A stretch of DNA of 64,000 nucleotides from contig JADANN010000310.1 in the NCBI GenBank assembly GCA_018806985.1, positions 62,001 through 126,000 on the forward strand. The letters run 5' to 3'. Source of the stretch: Angiostrongylus vasorum. Its lineage: Eukaryota > Nematoda > Chromadorea > Rhabditida > Metastrongylidae. The notes beneath the pieces are model-generated. The model searched no databases. It was not told the DNA's origin and saw only the letters and a program-made list of their open reading frames with translations. How positions within the stretch are numbered: the stretch's first letter is position 1; every line of letters begins with the position of its first letter. Positions 42,040-53,430 of this stretch are shown one piece after another. Both the position numbers and the translations under genes were made by a program.

Positions 42040-44030
42040 CTTACTTCCTTAATTGAATGGCCCGCCTTCGCTGATGGTGCGGGTCAGAGCATATTTGCCA
42101 TTCGTTTCTTTCCCTCGCAAGTGTCCATAGTGGTGGTTTTATTCGAGCATAATGGCACGTGCGAATCTCATACCGTGATCTGTAAAATAACTGCAGCGGC
42201 GGGTACGGCTGATTAGTCAGCCCAACGTGTGAGTGGCTTTCCTTGAGGACGCCTGCATTCTCGTGTACTCCTCTCTACACTTTTCGTCAATCTGTCGTCT
42301 GGTCTTCTGATTATGTGTCCAGCCCAGCTATGTCTTGCTATCGTTGTGTGCTGTCCTGGATCTCAAAGATGTGACATATTTCGAAGATCAGAGCTTCGCA
42401 TTCCGGCTAGATATTGAGAGTGCCGGTTATATTTCAGAAGACATCGCTCAAGTGCTCTGTAAGTACTGCGAAGTATTCTTGACGTGCTTGAAGCATGAAC
42501 CCACGTCTTCGTAGCATAACAGAGCGAGGGGAGAACCATCGAATTGAATAGATGAGCGCGGATTTTCGGGTCCTTCATTTGGTCGGAGGCTTCTTTGAGA
42601 GGCCCGAATGCAGCCCAACCTGCTCGCCTTCTTCTGTCTGGTTCCTCCTTAATGTTGTTTTTCATGTTCACTGATCGCCCATGGTATACGTACGAGGTGG
42701 TCACTGCAATCAGACCTTCGCACCATTGGTTTTTCATCAATTGGGTCTTCTTCCGATTTATGCGTAGTCCGATCGTTTTTCTCGCTTCATTGAGCTCGTT
42801 GTTCATCGTCTCTGCTTGGCTGGTACTTCTTGAGAAGATGACGATGTCGTCGCCGAAGCGAAGGTTTGATAGGAGTATTAGGCCAATACGTATGCCTTTC
42901 TCATCCCAATCCAGTGACTTCATTATCCACATAATAATATAACTCACAAACATAATATAACTTCCATATATTTCATAACGTACCCTGCCGTTAAAAAAGA
43001 ATAGGCAGCAAATAAAAAGGTTAAGATTGCGATTATAACTATAGCCTCAGCTTAACTTGGTTCAATGCCGATTTGGGCTCCCCAGATCAATCCCGTTGAC
43101 GGGTGATTGCTGACGGCAAAAGATCGATAGAACTAGCTGAGAGACAGGCGAAACGAAGGACCCGCATGGTGTGGCGGTGAACGCGTTACTCCCTGGAAAG
43201 GACAATAGCGCGTTCGTTCCCCACCGTAGACACCTACGGTCCGGAGTTTTCGCAAATATCTCACCATTATGGAAGTTATATTTCACAACGTACCCTGCCG
43301 TTAAAAAAGAATAGGCAGCAAATAAAAAGGTTAAGATTGTGATTATAACTATCAAACTAGTCGACAAAGGTTAGGACTAGAGTCAGGTGGTATTCCCGAC
43401 AAACTTCGGTGACCCTGTACACAGTTTAGATGTGGTCCACGCAGCAGAATCGTTGTCGAAATCCTGCTTATTCCACTGATTGCGCCTCATCCAATGTCCT
43501 TGACATGCGCGAGAGGATAATCTTCGTGAAGAGCTTGTAGAGTGCACTCAACAAGCATATCGGACAACAGTCACGAAGATCCCTTCGGTCACCTTTCTTG
43601 GCCAGGATAAGCGTGTGCGACATCCTCCACTCGTCTTGGATTTCTTCATTTGAAGCTCTAAGGAAATCGACATGATATTATTTGGTACTGGTGATGTGCC
43701 TCTTCTCATGCTTTCTATCGGAACTCGGACCTCCGACGGAACAATTTCACGTAGTTTTTCTCCATCGGCGACATTAGGGTCCCGGACGGGGGTTGTGGAA
43801 CGGAAAAGGTTGGTGTAAAACGTTCATGTTATTAATTCCATATCATTGCAGGAACTTTTGACGATCCCAGCTTCTTTCATCAAGGCTGACAGTGGAACAT
43901 TAGAGTCACACAAGTTTCGATTTTCCAGACTCCTTCTTTTTTCTGCTGCTTCCAGTAGTTTCTTCTTCCTGTACCGATGCTTCTGCAGCTGGCATTTATT
44001 ACTAACTGTAGTAGTAAATGATATGATTCA
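42040..44030 (-). mobile_element. RTE-type LINE, copy E, interrupted
   Basis: On the minus strand the 196-codon ORF 42363-42953 carries the RT motif C (RFGDDIVIFSRSTSQAETM), YVYHGRSVNMKN and SLCYATKTWVHASSTSR. Upstream RT parts continue at 43370-44030 after a SINE2 insertion. The 3' end near 42040 shows the GGCCCG-type hairpin and an AAGTAAG tail. It is the same subfamily as copy F. Confidence 0.85.
42960..43370 (+). repeat. SINE2 inserted in RTE copy E, with repeated tail
   Basis: The tail block (GTACCCTGCCGTTAAAAAAG through ATTATAACTAT) occurs at about 42975-43042 and again at 43295-43352, on either side of a full tRNA-like head (GGCGGTGAACGCGTTACTCC). Confidence 0.75.
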
Positions 44031-44034
44031 TGCC

Positions 44035-44960
44035 TTTTAAATTGTTTTTTTTTCACTAACAGCTGATTCTTTTTGCATTATCTATCTCCACGATGAATAA
44101 ATACAAAAAAAACCAAAGTTGCATGTAAGCATTTTGGGAAACCATTCCAAAGATTAATTATAACGTGCTTGGATGGCGGGCGAGTTCTCTCCAAGACGCG
44201 GAATAACCAGGTTTGTTTCGGAATCATGGGAAGAAACATATATTAACATGCAGACTATGTAAAAACACATAGAGCTACAAAAATCAGGAGAAAAATACGT
44301 GGTGTAATCAAAGCACAGAGCGAATAACGTTTAAGAAAGTGATGATTATTCTACAAGTGTTATGGAAAGGGTCTGTTACGGAAAGCTCCATTCTACACCT
44401 AGAAATCTACAAAAAAAATCTTTTTCTCGAATGAGTTCATTTAGCGCTAATTGGTCCGGTAGATGATTGTTAGTTTATTTTGCAAACGGAGGTCACTGTT
44501 GATGGTATATCTTCGACTATGCGCTTGAACCAACTGCTTGTTGTGACTCCTCATACAACGCCTTGCATGCATCACTTTGTCAGCATTCTTCGACCACCTC
44601 ATGAACAGCAAAATCTCTAAGAACGTCGAAACACTGACTATTATCAACTTAAACGAGGATGTATATTCAAGACTGCAACGTATAGAGGTCCGTTGTAATA
44701 CGTGTTGGCTGGACCTGGGCTCTGCAAACCCTCCATCTATCTAGGGCAGCACTCATTGGTAGAAAAATTTGCTTGAGGGGTAAAAAACACTAATCAGCAA
44801 ACTTTTATCAGTCATTACAAGGACCAAAGATTGACTTAGTAACCCGTAGTTTATTTAACAGCGTCATTGAGCATTCTTAAAAGATTCAATTAATGCTGAC
44901 TGTTTTATCCATTTTATCCTTTAAAATGCATTAAATAAAAACATATGTTACTCAGTAATT
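44035..44960. other. No gene recognised
   Basis: The minus-strand ORF at 44447-44647 has no supporting splice or family signal. No repeat shared within the window is seen. Confidence 0.3.
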
Positions 44961-44964
44961 TAAC

Positions 44965-45330
44965 TTCTATTTAGAGCCTATTTTTTAGTGGCAGGGTACT
45001 ACGTGAAATACAACCATAAGGATGCTGAGATATAAGCAAAACTTGGAATGCCATGTGTGAATTTCAAACCTGCGATTACTCTTACCAAGGGAATGGGAAG
45101 GACATAAAGAGATAGAACACAGTGATTTCTACTGCTCCAGCTTAACAGGATTCAGTGCTGACTTGTGCTCCCATATCATTCGAGCTGACAGTTGATTGCA
45201 TCGTTAAGGTAAAACCTGCCAGAGAGGAGGGTAAAACAATGGCTCGACGGTGTAGTGGATAGCGCGTAGGCCTTCGAAAAGGGTTATTGCGTGTTCGAAA
45301 CTCAAACATGAGATTCCGATGTTTCCCTCT
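44965..45330 (-). repeat. SINE2 (inverted) next to another tRNA-like head
   Basis: An inverted SINE2 tail and body (AAGGATGCTGAGATATAAGC) run to about 45200. At 45240-45300 a plus-strand tRNA-like segment follows (GGTGTAGTGGATAGCGCG, then GTGTTCGAAACTC). Confidence 0.6.
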
Positions 45331-45334
45331 GTCA

Positions 45335-46590
45335 CTCCAGTGGTATGAATGATACGTATGTTACTGTTAACTATTAACTCGACCCCAGAATCACATTACT
45401 GTCAACATTTGGGACGGTTCAGTAATGATGTTACGTCTCTTTCTCCATTTTTCTTAGGACCCATTCCTTGTGGTAACCGTGACTCATTATAGCGATTGAA
45501 AATGAAATAACGGCTATTGACCAGTCCCAATTTAGTGGTATGCACTCATTCTAGAAGATTTTTCAATAGATTTCTAGATGTAGAATGCAGCTTTTCGTGA
45601 GAGACGCTCTTCATTCCATCTGTGTTGGATAAGCTGTCGAATGATTACACAACGCACAGCAAAGAGTTTTATGTGGCGAAGTAACCGGCTGAAAAGTGAA
45701 CGAAGAATATATGACTCAACTGTGCTAGTATGAGCGGATGCGTGTGCATCATATGTGACCCATGTTGGAACCAATGCGTTAAGCACTGGAAGGATGACTG
45801 AGTGCGTAGTTATCTTGTGCAATTTCTTACTTTGGCCTGTCTGTGTATAAAGTTACTGTTTCTCACCCTTCCAGCCATCTCTAACCATACACGACTCCGT
45901 ATAATACAATACTGGGTTGGCTTGTTTATGTCACGGATTCGAAGGAAGACCATGTGCATCGAAGGGAACTACAAACGATTGCGCCACAGACCCCTTTGGT
46001 CGAGCTTAATTCGAAATAATTTGCAAGATAATTTGCAGAAATTCTTCTACAGATTACCCTCAAATATCGCCATAACGCTATCATTATACAGATACTAGTC
46101 ATCAGGCTCTTCTAGGAAATATTTCTATGTGGCCAAATCTATTCTAATATTAGCTTTGCTCGTTTCTTCCCCTTGAAGTTGAAATAAATTCATCTTAGAA
46201 CTCCACTGCAACTTTAAAATCGGATAGTGAAGTCGGTAATATGGATGTAATGTTTACAACGTAAAAATGGGTTAATTCATAAGATTTAACAGTTTTGAAC
46301 CTTAAGAAAAAAGCCTAGAAGCTGACAGTCCTGGTCGTTCAGTTCTTACAGCACCATAAATAAACTGCCGGCAAAGATTTGTATGCATACTGTAGCCGAT
46401 GGATCAAGTAACGACTAGCCGAAATATTGCCCATTACTCTTTTGTAATTTCCTACTAAGCGCCGAATACAACGGCATTTGAGCACCGTCGTTTTCAGTTC
46501 TCAATATGAACCACACGATCGGCCTAAATGCTGTATAAAAAACCTAATGATTTTCCATAAGCGCTGGAAGTGCGAGCAAATGAAGACTAA
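45335..46590. other. No gene recognised
   Basis: Overlapping ORFs on both strands near 45574-46098 lack splice context and familiar motifs. Confidence 0.3.
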
Positions 46591-46592
46591 TT

Positions 46593-46810
46593 TTTTTTTA
46601 TTTTTGAATAGTTCTCATCTAAATACCACACTAAGCCAAGAATATCCGGTTCTCTGAAAATATCTGTATTGACATTGCCAGGGTGGAAAACCACTGCAGT
46701 GGCGGGAAGACTCTGGTCTTCCACAAGTTTGGCGAGATGTCGTGTTAACACTACCTTGAAAGCATCGAAATTCTCATCTTTGCTATAAAAACATGTGTCA
46801 AAATTCCACC
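46593..46810 (-). pseudogene. Short-chain dehydrogenase/reductase remnant
   Basis: The minus strand encodes LTRHLAKLVEDQSLPATAVV followed by FHPGNVNTDIFREPDILGLVW. An alternating helix followed by HPGNVNT is typical of the SDR segment after the catalytic YxxxK. Just upstream, AKMRISMLSR fits the YxxxK helix but lies in another frame, separated by what looks like a 2-nt insertion. No nucleotide-binding exon (TGxxxGIG) was found nearby. A pseudogene or isolated fragment is most likely. Confidence 0.55.
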
Positions 46811-47224
46811 TGTGCAATTTCTCTTACCTACTATACGCTATTATGCCACCATAGCGCTTCCCATCGTTCACCACATTGAACTTAAATGAAGGATGGAGAC
46901 AGCATGAATCTGACCTCCTCACCAAAGTTTGAAATCACTTGGAAAACTCTCGAAACCGACAAAGTGAAAAGCAGAAGTCATAAAGAGAGTGTCACATGGT
47001 GGAACTTGAGACACTATTATCAACAGCTTTCAAAATTGAGTATCCCGAAAAAAAAGCACCTCAACAATCTGCGTAGTCGTGGAAAACTGATGAGACGTTC
47101 ATAATTCGACCGTCATGTGATTTGGACAACAAAGGTGGCAGTAGCTCACCAAACAAATCATGTCCTGCAAGTTCTTAATTGTTTAATTATTTGAACCTAT
47201 TTCGTTAGGAAATACGGATCGTGT

Positions 47225-47330
47225 CGGATACATAAAGGTCTGCCCGTTTCGCCAATACATTCACCTCAGTTCTGTTCTCGACAATATAATACGTTGCTCT
47301 ATAGAAGCTGTTATTTCAAATGTGAAATCT
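47225..47330 (-). mobile_element. Small PLE GIY-YIG fragment
   Basis: The minus strand reads GE.IGETGRPLCIR, matching the GIY-YIG region of the other PLEs here. Nothing else of the element is visible around it. Confidence 0.55.
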
Positions 47331-47767
47331 ACCAGTCTTAATCGGAAGGAAAGCCTCTTTGCTACGCAACAAAAGAATGCGTCTTTCTCACCTCTGAAAT
47401 CACAGGCCTAACATAATATGCTTTTCTTCTTCGTGATGAAGCATATAATTTACACCCATGACAAGGCACCTCGTTGTAGCTGGGTTGTACCTGGATGTTG
47501 AACGGAGACTTACAACAAGAATTTAAATCTCTCAGCAAAGTTTCAGAAGCGATTGTTCATGTTCAAATCCATAAACTCAAAAGAGCGCAAAGGAAGTAGT
47601 AATGTATAAGAATTCCAGCAGTCATTGCCGTTCTAGATGACGCTTTGTTGAAGGGTATTAGACCCCACTCCGATCAACAAGTGGTGAGAATAACCTGCGA
47701 TAACCACCTGAAGGCATTTTGTCACCTGTCTCGGATTTTGGAGACTCCGGAAAAAAAATCTTGCCAA

Positions 47768-48100
47768 CTAGTAACATGTCCATATACTCTTTCGTCGACA
47801 AGCTAACACGAAGTTGATAAGCAACTTTATTCGGTCAACATTTCGATGTCTTCGACGTCCACATTCGTTCCTACACTCGTTGCGGTTTTCCTCGTTGTAT
47901 CGAGTCGAATCTTCTTCAGTGAAGCACCGCTCAAATGAGGCAGCATTACCATTGTTGGTAGTGATTTTCCGGTGATAATAACTTGTTTTTCCCGGCAAGT
48001 CGATCCTTCGGAAGTTGGCATCATTATCAGTTAGTGCAGTGCAAAATAACATAACTCCATATAATAACATATAACAACACATCCGTTTGGTGGAAAGCAT
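47768..48100 (-). CDS. Putative small secreted cysteine-containing protein
   Basis: A single 110-codon ORF. Residues 1-24 form a plausible signal peptide (MLSTKRMCCYMLLYGVMLF, then CTALT). The mature part is polar, with five Cys (ERCF, NECRNEC, LACRR, WTCY) and a basic GRRRHR site suggestive of proprotein cleavage. Codon choice is exon-like. The overlapping +1 frame is also open (48024-47827) and ends in TAA beside an AATAAA, so that frame could instead be a terminal exon. No family recognised. Confidence 0.4.
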   Translation of the reverse strand: MLSTKRMCCYMLLYGVMLFCTALTDNDANFRRIDLPGKTSYYHRKITTNNGNAASFERCFTEEDSTRYNEENRNECRNECGRRRHRNVDRIKLLINFVLACRRKSIWTCY

Positions 48101-48559
48101 GATGTGCTAGGCGCGACGCTTCAGCGAGAGTGACCATTTAAATATCGCCTATGTATATCTTGTTTGTTTGGAATGCATGCATCACTGTATTTAAAAGGAA
48201 TCATGCGGATCCGAAAAATCACTTTATTGGTAACGTAGTAGTCTCTACCGCAGATCCATGGCTTATTCATGTTGTTACTACTTGCCACCTGGAGACCATG
48301 TTGTTAAAGGATGAACCCTCCCCCTGTCAGTGGAGGTTTGACAATCCAAAAACACTAATCATTCTCACTGAGGCGATAAACCATTAAATGAAGAGCTAAT
48401 GAATTTCGTATTGAACGGCGGTGAGCTTCAGTTTGAAAAAATTGGAAGATTATTTAGCGTATTCTGCCTTGAAGAAACAATGCCACTTAGCTGGCGGATT
48501 AAAAAAAACACGATAGGACTAGGAGCTGCTTGTTAAGGACTTAAAAGTTGTGCCAAATT

Positions 48560-50560
48560 TGTCATAGCTCCTTAGGCAAAAAGATCACACCGCATCTCTA
48601 TTACCACTGAGGAGCTGCTCGAAACGAGAAGGGAACTGAAACTTGATCCTACTGCAACAAAATCAACACGGTTAGTAATAAATGCCAACTGCAGAAGAGC
48701 TTTGCAGGAAGATCTAAATCGGTACAGGCAGAAGAAGCTACTGGAAGCAGCAGAGAAAAAAAAGCAGTCTGAAAAAAATGTCGTTGGGACATGTGTGACC
48801 ATAATGTTCCACTGTCAGCCTTGGTGAACGAAGATGGGATCGTCAAAAGTTCCCGCCATGATATGGAATTAATAAAGTGAACGTTTTACACCAACCTTTT
48901 CCGTTCCACAATCCCCGTCCGGGACCCTAATGTCCTCGATGGAGAAAAAACTACGTGAAATTGTTCCGTCGGAGGTCCGAGTTGAGATAGAAAGCATGAA
49001 AAAAAGGCGCAGCTCCAAGACCCTTAATATCACTGCCGACTTCTTTAGATCTGAAAGCCACAATTTACATGTATTTCTCGCAAATCATATGAGAGCACAC
49101 CTTCAAAAAGGAGGAAATCCCAGACCAGTGGTGGACGCCGCGTACGGTCATCCTGACCAAGAACGGTAAACGAAAGGATCTTCGTAACTATCGTCCGATA
49201 TGCTTGTTGAGTGTACTCTACAAGTTCTTCACAAAGGTAATCCTCTCGCGCATGTCAAGGACATTGCACGAGGTGCAACCAGTGGAACAAGCAGGATTTC
49301 GACAAAGGTTTTGCAGCATAGACCACATCCAAACTGTGTCCGAGATCAATGAAGTCCGTCGGGAATACCATCTGCACCTAGTCCTGAGTTTTTTCGACTA
49401 TGAAAAAGCGTTTACCAGTGTTGAAACGAATGCAACCCCATCAGCGCTTGCCGAGCAAAAAGTGTACCTGTCCTGTGTGGGAACTCTGCCTAGTTGTTAT
49501 CTTAACTGCATTACGAAAAATGCAGCTTTTTTTTATCGACTTCTTGCTATACTCAGAGAAAGAAGGGTTCGACAAGGTGCCACCATTTCATCGATGCTGT
49601 TTACTGCCCCACCACAGTGAATAGTGAACTCACCCCCATTGAGATAGATGTATAGACAGATGTATACGCATTGATGGAAAATTCCTATCAAATCTTCGTT
49701 TCACCGACGACACCGTCTTCTCTAGAACTACTAATGACGATGATCAATGAGCTTAACGAAGAGGGGGAAAGAGACTGAACTACGCATAAATTTGAAGAAG
49801 ACCCAAATGATGAAAAACCAATTTTGCGAAAGCGAACTGATCAAATTGAATGGTTCTGATTACAGGGGTCACGCTTTACGTACGCCTTGGGCGTTCAGTC
49901 ACATGAAGAGCAACATTTAGGCCGCATTCGGGCCTCTCAGGGAAGCTACCGACCAACTAAGTACTCGAGAACTCGCGCTTACCTGTTCTATTTAACGGTC
50001 CTTCCAGCGTTCTGTTGTGCTACGGAGACGTGTGTTGATACTTCAAGCACGTCAAGAATACTTCGCACTGCTCACAGAGCTCTTTAGCGATGTCTTCTGA
50101 AATATAACCGGCACCCTCAATATCTAGCCAGAATGCGAAGCTCTGATCTTCGAAATCTGTCCCATCTTCGAGATCCAAGAGAATATACATCGATAGCGAA
50201 GTATAGATGGGCTGATCACATAATGAGAACTACAGACGACAGATGGGCGAAAACAACGGCAGAGAGCACTTCACGGGGATGCAGGAGTCCCCTAAGACAG
50301 CCACCTATACGTTGAGCTTACGTGTTCGTAACCAAAGTTAGTCAACTTTGCTCGCAGTTACAGTTGTTTTACAGATCACGGTATGAGACTCGCACCAGCC
50401 ACCATGCTCGAATAAAACCACCAACATAGAAAACTATTGCCAGGGAAATAAACGAATGGCAAATGTGCCGGGTACCCCCAAAAATCCACCAGTAAAGATC
50501 GTCTTATTCTCCAGGTAAGTAGGAAAGTAAATAAATAAATTTTAGTTTTACTCCTTGCTT
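48560..50560 (+). mobile_element. RTE-type LINE, copy F
   Basis: Plus-strand blocks: ELLETRRELKLDPTATKSTR (48608), the linker, TPVRDPNVLDGEK-like sequence near 48920, RT blocks in the ORF 49204-49620 (ILSRMSRTLHEVQPVEQAGF, SFFDYEKAFTSVE), FTDDTVFS near 49700, CCATETCVDTSSTSR near 50020 and RSSDLRNLSHLRDP near 50140. The 3' end near 50560 has CCAGGTAAGTAGG and a TAAA-type tail. Broken by frameshifts; 5' truncated. Confidence 0.85.
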
Positions 50561-50564
50561 TTTT

Positions 50565-51285
50565 CTTACTGAGTAGACAATGATTTTTATGACCAGCAAT
50601 AAGATGAAAATGAGAAATTGTGCTAACGCGTGATGAAGCATTCCCTTGTGTCTTATTCCTAAATGGTGAAAATTCCTTTCTTTCACCAGTAGTTGACTAG
50701 AAAATCGTCCACCCATCCTACAGTGAGCCAAAACGTTGTGGGACAGTGGACCGTATTCCTTTAAGTGATGTAAAGACAACACACTCTATTGTGAAGAACA
50801 TTGTTTTCACAGAGTATGGTGAGTCCATCTCGTTTTTATGATTATTTATGGCATATTGAGTCCTACTGGAACAGATATGAAGCTCATTTCTTAGATGTTA
50901 CCACTAACAGCCTCGTTTATATTCCAGTAAGATCACCTTTAGTTTTTTGGCTGAATCAATGTGCGCAATAGATTTTTCTTTTTATTTCATATCCTTCCAT
51001 TCCCCAAGTAAATTAGAAAGATATCGGTAAATCAAGTATCTCGTAAGACAACAAAGCCATCCCCGGTTCCACTAGAGCCTAAGGACAACCTTCTATTCTT
51101 TTGTACTGTACTTGTTCAAACACTTATCCATCACCTGGGAGCAGGCCATGTATTTTCATATATTCAGCTCTAACAATTGTCGAATTTGAAGAAATCTCTA
51201 CCTTCCGCCATTATAGAATTCCAAGTTCTTGGTGACCATAAACGTGGTCCATATAAGGAGCAACAACTTTCATGACTTTTATTTC
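50565..51285. other. No firm gene
   Basis: A minus-strand ORF (50504-50782) overlaps the LINE tail and contains one hydrophobic run (LAQFLIFILLLVIKIIVYSV). I do not regard it as a gene without further support. Confidence 0.25.
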
Positions 51286-51289
51286 GCAA

Positions 51290-51662
51290 TGAAGTTTTCA
51301 CAAAAATTTGGGGTTTTTACTGAAATGGCTTCCTTGCGGACGATTTTGAGCACCATAGGCAGTTTTTTGAATAGGCGCAAATGTGGACGAGTTTCAAGAC
51401 GCTTCTCATCGGTCTAGTATAGTGTCGCTTATTAAGTACAACATAATAGCCGGTCTCTTTCTATTTAATTCTAGCCGATGCAGATTATCGTCGTTGTCGG
51501 GCAACCGAAAGTGTCACAATACCTTCGCGAACAGGCTACTCAATGGCTGAACAAATGCGTTACAAAATTGCCGTCAAATTGTCCGCAAATGATCAATTCT
51601 GTCGACGATCCGACAAATTCGGCACATTTGCAAAAAATCTTAAAGATTATAGAAATGCCTGA
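51290..51662 (+). CDS. Candidate exon pair, function unknown
   Basis: A segment at about 51315-51414 encodes MASLRTILSTIGSFLNRRKC and a basic end before a weak GTCTAG donor. After an acceptor (TTTAATTCTAG) a 188-nt exon, 51475-51662, encodes 61 residues, including SRTGYSMAEQMRYKIAVKLS and GTFAKNLKDYRNA before TGA. The alternative frame is also open. No family recognised. Confidence 0.3.
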
Positions 51663-51745
51663 CATTGCCAAACCTCTTTATTCGAATCATATTTTAGTTT
51701 TTTCTAATGCTTATTATTAGTTGTCTTCTGTAGTGGGACATAAAG

Positions 51746-51960
51746 GGAGCGGATAGCGCAGTAGTAGTGATGTCCGTCATCACGACCATGGTAATAGTTC
51801 GATTCCGCTCCAGGCCCACCAAGCCTCTCATCGCTCCGTGGTCAGAAAATTGGTGCTGGAATTGTCTGGAAAAAACCAATCTCTGCAATCCAATTGGGAA
51901 CGCTCCAACCCGGCTATCTCAGGACTCCAGAGAGAGTTGTTCGGCTTGCATTCTACGGTA
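51746..51960 (+). repeat. SINE3 with intact tRNA-like head
   Basis: The first 66 nt (51746-51811) form an acceptor stem GGAGCGG/CCGCTCC of seven perfect pairs, an A-box-like GATAGCGCAGTAGTAG and a B-box-like AGTTCGATTCC. The anticodon loop is only 5 nt and the T arm is poor, so it is a tRNA-derived SINE head and not a tRNA gene. The body contains AACCCGGCTATCTCAGGACT. Confidence 0.6.
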
Positions 51961-52099
51961 CTCAAGATGAAATGAAAATCCTTAAGCAGCAGCCGAAGCT
52001 ACACGTAAAGTTGGGAGATCTTCGTGTACAATGGATGCGAGGAAAGGAATCGAATGTGAGAAGGGCTGGGATCTGCACAGTAGACTCGAAGACGGGTGA

Positions 52100-52585
52100 T
52101 ATAAAAAAAAGTGGAACATGAAGGAACCGGGGTCGTCCTTCCCTACCCTAAACGTTTCCACATTTTAATTTCATGAATCATCTCCACTAGACCGCATGGA
52201 TACGGGAAAGTAGGCATTCACAACGTCGTCATGAACACAAAAAATACGGTGTTTCAGAAGTTTACATTTAAAATTATTATTAAATCAAAACTAAATTAAC
52301 TATTAATTATTTATTACCTAGTTTGTTAACTATTGATTATTATTAATCAAACAAATTGTTATTAAATCAAAATTGCTGCTTACATTTTAATTTGATTTTT
52401 GATCGAAATAAAGGACACAATGCGATAGATACGAATTGATCAGTCTTCTCGAAGTGAAAAGTTGCACAGTTGTCAAATTTTTTTTCTTCTTTTTGAACGA
52501 TTTGCTAGCAGACTTTAGCTAAGGTCTGATATCGAAGTGTTGAAGTGAAATGGTGATAATACTACTGGTTTTTATTTGTTTTCAC
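52100..52585. other. AT-rich, no gene seen
   Basis: Long AT-rich stretch with TTATTAAATCAAAA-type repetition between 52270 and 52390; no exon recognised. Confidence 0.3.
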
Positions 52586-52589
52586 TTTT

Positions 52590-52975
52590 TATTCTACACG
52601 ACCCGAAACCATGAATTGCACGAATTGTCGCACTTCTTGCATTCGATTCGCTTCGTTTCCTCGCATTCATCGTTCACAGAGGTCATGGAATTCAACTTCT
52701 GGATTCGACTGCTGCTTAAAAAATGTTGCGCTTTTTTCATGAATGTCGTCGAATACTGGCCGGCTCGATTCTGCTTGGAATCCTGGGATAGCCGTGCTGG
52801 GGGCGTTTCCAGATCTTCCTCGTAGGTAGTCACCACTTTTGTGGACTGGAAGGAACCAGACGATCTCAAACGAATCTGGTACCAATTTCCGGTCCAGGAG
52901 GAATGAAAGGCATGCTGACTCGATGTGGAGTCTAACTAGAGTTTTGCTTGTGCTAAATGGCATCACTACTAGTAT
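52590..52975 (-). repeat. SINE3 (inverted)
   Basis: The minus strand contains CATTCCTCCTGGACCGG, AAATTGGTACCAGA and CACGGCTATCCCAGGATTCC, aligning with 51850-51930, then an extended 3' body shared with 57035-57220 (GACGAATGCGAGGAAACGAA type). Confidence 0.6.
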
Positions 52976-53430
52976 CTAGCGAGGACAAACAAACAGTGAT
53001 ATAACAGATGAGTTTCCAAATTTCTTTCCTATAGTCGTTTCCGCACAATTTGTTTCCTTTTGTGTTTCTTTTATATTATTCTTCTCTTTCGCTATTCGTT
53101 CGTTCATTTATACCTTCATCCTTTTGTTTCTCTTATCTTCCCAATGAACTCGCCACTTCCTTTACTTTCCAAAGAACCTTCTGTAAATGTTCAAATGATC
53201 CGAATGTTCTTTAATTCTAGTTTCTCGTGTCACCTCCACTTTTAATAAATAGTTCGTGTAAGCTCATCGGTGTCATTGTCATCGCTCCCTCTGTGCTTTG
53301 TTTCCTCTCCTCATCGAAGTTATTCTAATTGCCTTCGTTGTCGATCGCCTTCACTAACTTCATTTTGTTTCCAGTTGATTTTCCGCTTGTCGTCTTGACA
53401 TCTGCACAAGGACCGTGGCAAGCTCGCTCC

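Noticed and set aside
42595..42942. 115-codon plus-strand ORF
   Set aside because: It is the antisense of the RT reading frame in LINE copy E.
51746..51811. Free-standing tRNA gene
   Set aside because: The anticodon loop has five bases and the T arm is poor; the body that follows recurs at 52590 and elsewhere, so it is a SINE head.
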